Positions 6,499 through 6,953 of a stretch of 6,953 nucleotides of DNA are shown here, in pieces (position 1 is the first letter of the stretch; the number at the start of each line of letters is the position of its first letter). A program made the position numbers and the translations under genes. The stretch comes from an uncultured Bryobacterales bacterium. Its GTDB lineage: Bacteria > Acidobacteriota > Terriglobia > Bryobacterales > UBA6623. The notes beneath the pieces are model-generated. The model made no database searches and was not told where the DNA came from. It saw only the letters and a list, made by a program, of their open reading frames with translations. The stretch is from NCBI GenBank assembly GCA_946887065.1, contig CAMPKL010000189.1, forward strand, positions 1 through 6,953, in the 5' to 3' direction.

Positions 6499-6953
6499 CT
6501 AGCCGGAATCCTTTTCCTGAATCGGGGGAGGGGCGAGACCGAGCCGGTTGCCGACGCGGTAGGCCCAACTCGCATAGATCGTCCGAATATGGGAGCGCAG
6601 CTCTTCGGCCTTGGCGTCGGAGCGCCGCAGTAAGTCGCGTAGTTTCGTTCTGGCTTCTTCGATCTCAGCGTCCAGGTCGGCGATGCGCTCCGATGCTTGG
6701 CGCAGTTCCTCCGATTTGCCGTCGCATAGTCGGCGCAGTTGCTGCGCCTCCTGGTCGAGTTGCTCCATACGGGCGGCAGCGCGGCTGAGTTCTTCCACCT
6801 TTTCCTGTGACCAGCGGCGGAGTTCTCGCAGATGACCGCCGGCGGCTGCCAGGGCGGCGTTGAGCGCAGCGGTTTCGGATGCGAGCAGGGCTTGTTCGAC
6901 GGGATCGGGCTCGGTTCCGCGCCCAGGATCCTTGCGCATACCCAACCAGAAGT
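6499..6953 (-). CDS. C-terminal part of a coiled-coil protein, 5' end beyond the window
   Basis: The stop (TAG, 6501-6499) is in the window, but the frame is open through the right edge (residues FWLGMRKD cross into the visible part), so the start codons at 6945 (TTG) and 6939 (ATG) need not be real. The visible ~150 residues are mostly a charged, Leu/Glu/Arg/Ala-rich helix (about 15-120 counted from the codon at 6945) with heptad character. It contains three related segments, LRRWSQEKVEEL, LRRLCDGKSEEL and LRRSDAKAEEL. It ends in IYASWAYRVGNRLGLAPPP, a 'SW.YR.GN.L' tail of a type seen at the ends of some bacterial glycosyltransferases and methyltransferases with coiled-coil extensions. The enzymatic part, if any, is outside the window. 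It converges on the 190-aa gene with 29 nt between stops and no visible terminator. Confidence 0.75.
   Translation of the reverse strand, partial: FWLGMRKDPGRGTEPDPVEQALLASETAALNAALAAAGGHLRELRRWSQEKVEELSRAAARMEQLDQEAQQLRRLCDGKSEELRQASERIADLDAEIEEARTKLRDLLRRSDAKAEELRSHIRTIYASWAYRVGNRLGLAPPPIQEKDSG

Overview
The window is a GC-rich (roughly 60-65% by eye) bacterial segment. It carries a block of four co-directional genes for exported proteins (about 71-5028), two more plus-strand genes (5142-6469), and the C-terminal part of a convergent minus-strand gene that leaves the right edge. I see no tRNA, rRNA, CRISPR array, insertion sequence or phage gene.

The first block looks like one operon. Gene 1 is a single-CXXCH, DUF1592-family 'planctomycete cytochrome' type secreted protein. 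Gene 2 is a DUF1552 protein with a twin-arginine signal, its usual partner. Gene 3 is a small secreted protein resembling the CC0125/CC1285 family, joined to gene 2 by an ATGA overlap. Gene 4 is a secreted ~466-residue protein of unknown function. Gaps are 18 nt, a 4-nt overlap and 15 nt. All four products should leave the cytoplasm, so an envelope or periplasmic process, probably redox-linked through the heme protein, is the reasonable inference; no substrate can be read from the sequence. The 3' end of gene 4 may carry a one-base frameshift in a G4 run (4920-4923).

After a ~110-nt spacer come an extended SDR of the uronate-dehydrogenase/NAD-epimerase type and a secreted conserved hypothetical protein of 190 residues. 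Both lack a Shine-Dalgarno sequence, and each has a -10-like hexamer (TACAAT, GACAAT) ending 6-8 nt before its ATG, the layout expected of leaderless transcripts. A perfect 8-bp stem hairpin lies in the last codons of the SDR gene. The final gene, on the minus strand, encodes a charged coiled-coil tail with three repeated segments spaced in whole heptads.

DUF1592/DUF1552 pairs are common in Planctomycetes, Verrucomicrobia, Acidobacteriota and some Proteobacteria. The style of the SDR and the 190-aa gene, plus the leaderless starts, lean towards Acidobacteriota (Bryobacter/Solibacter-like). The operon proteins themselves recall proteobacterial relatives, so assignment is tentative.
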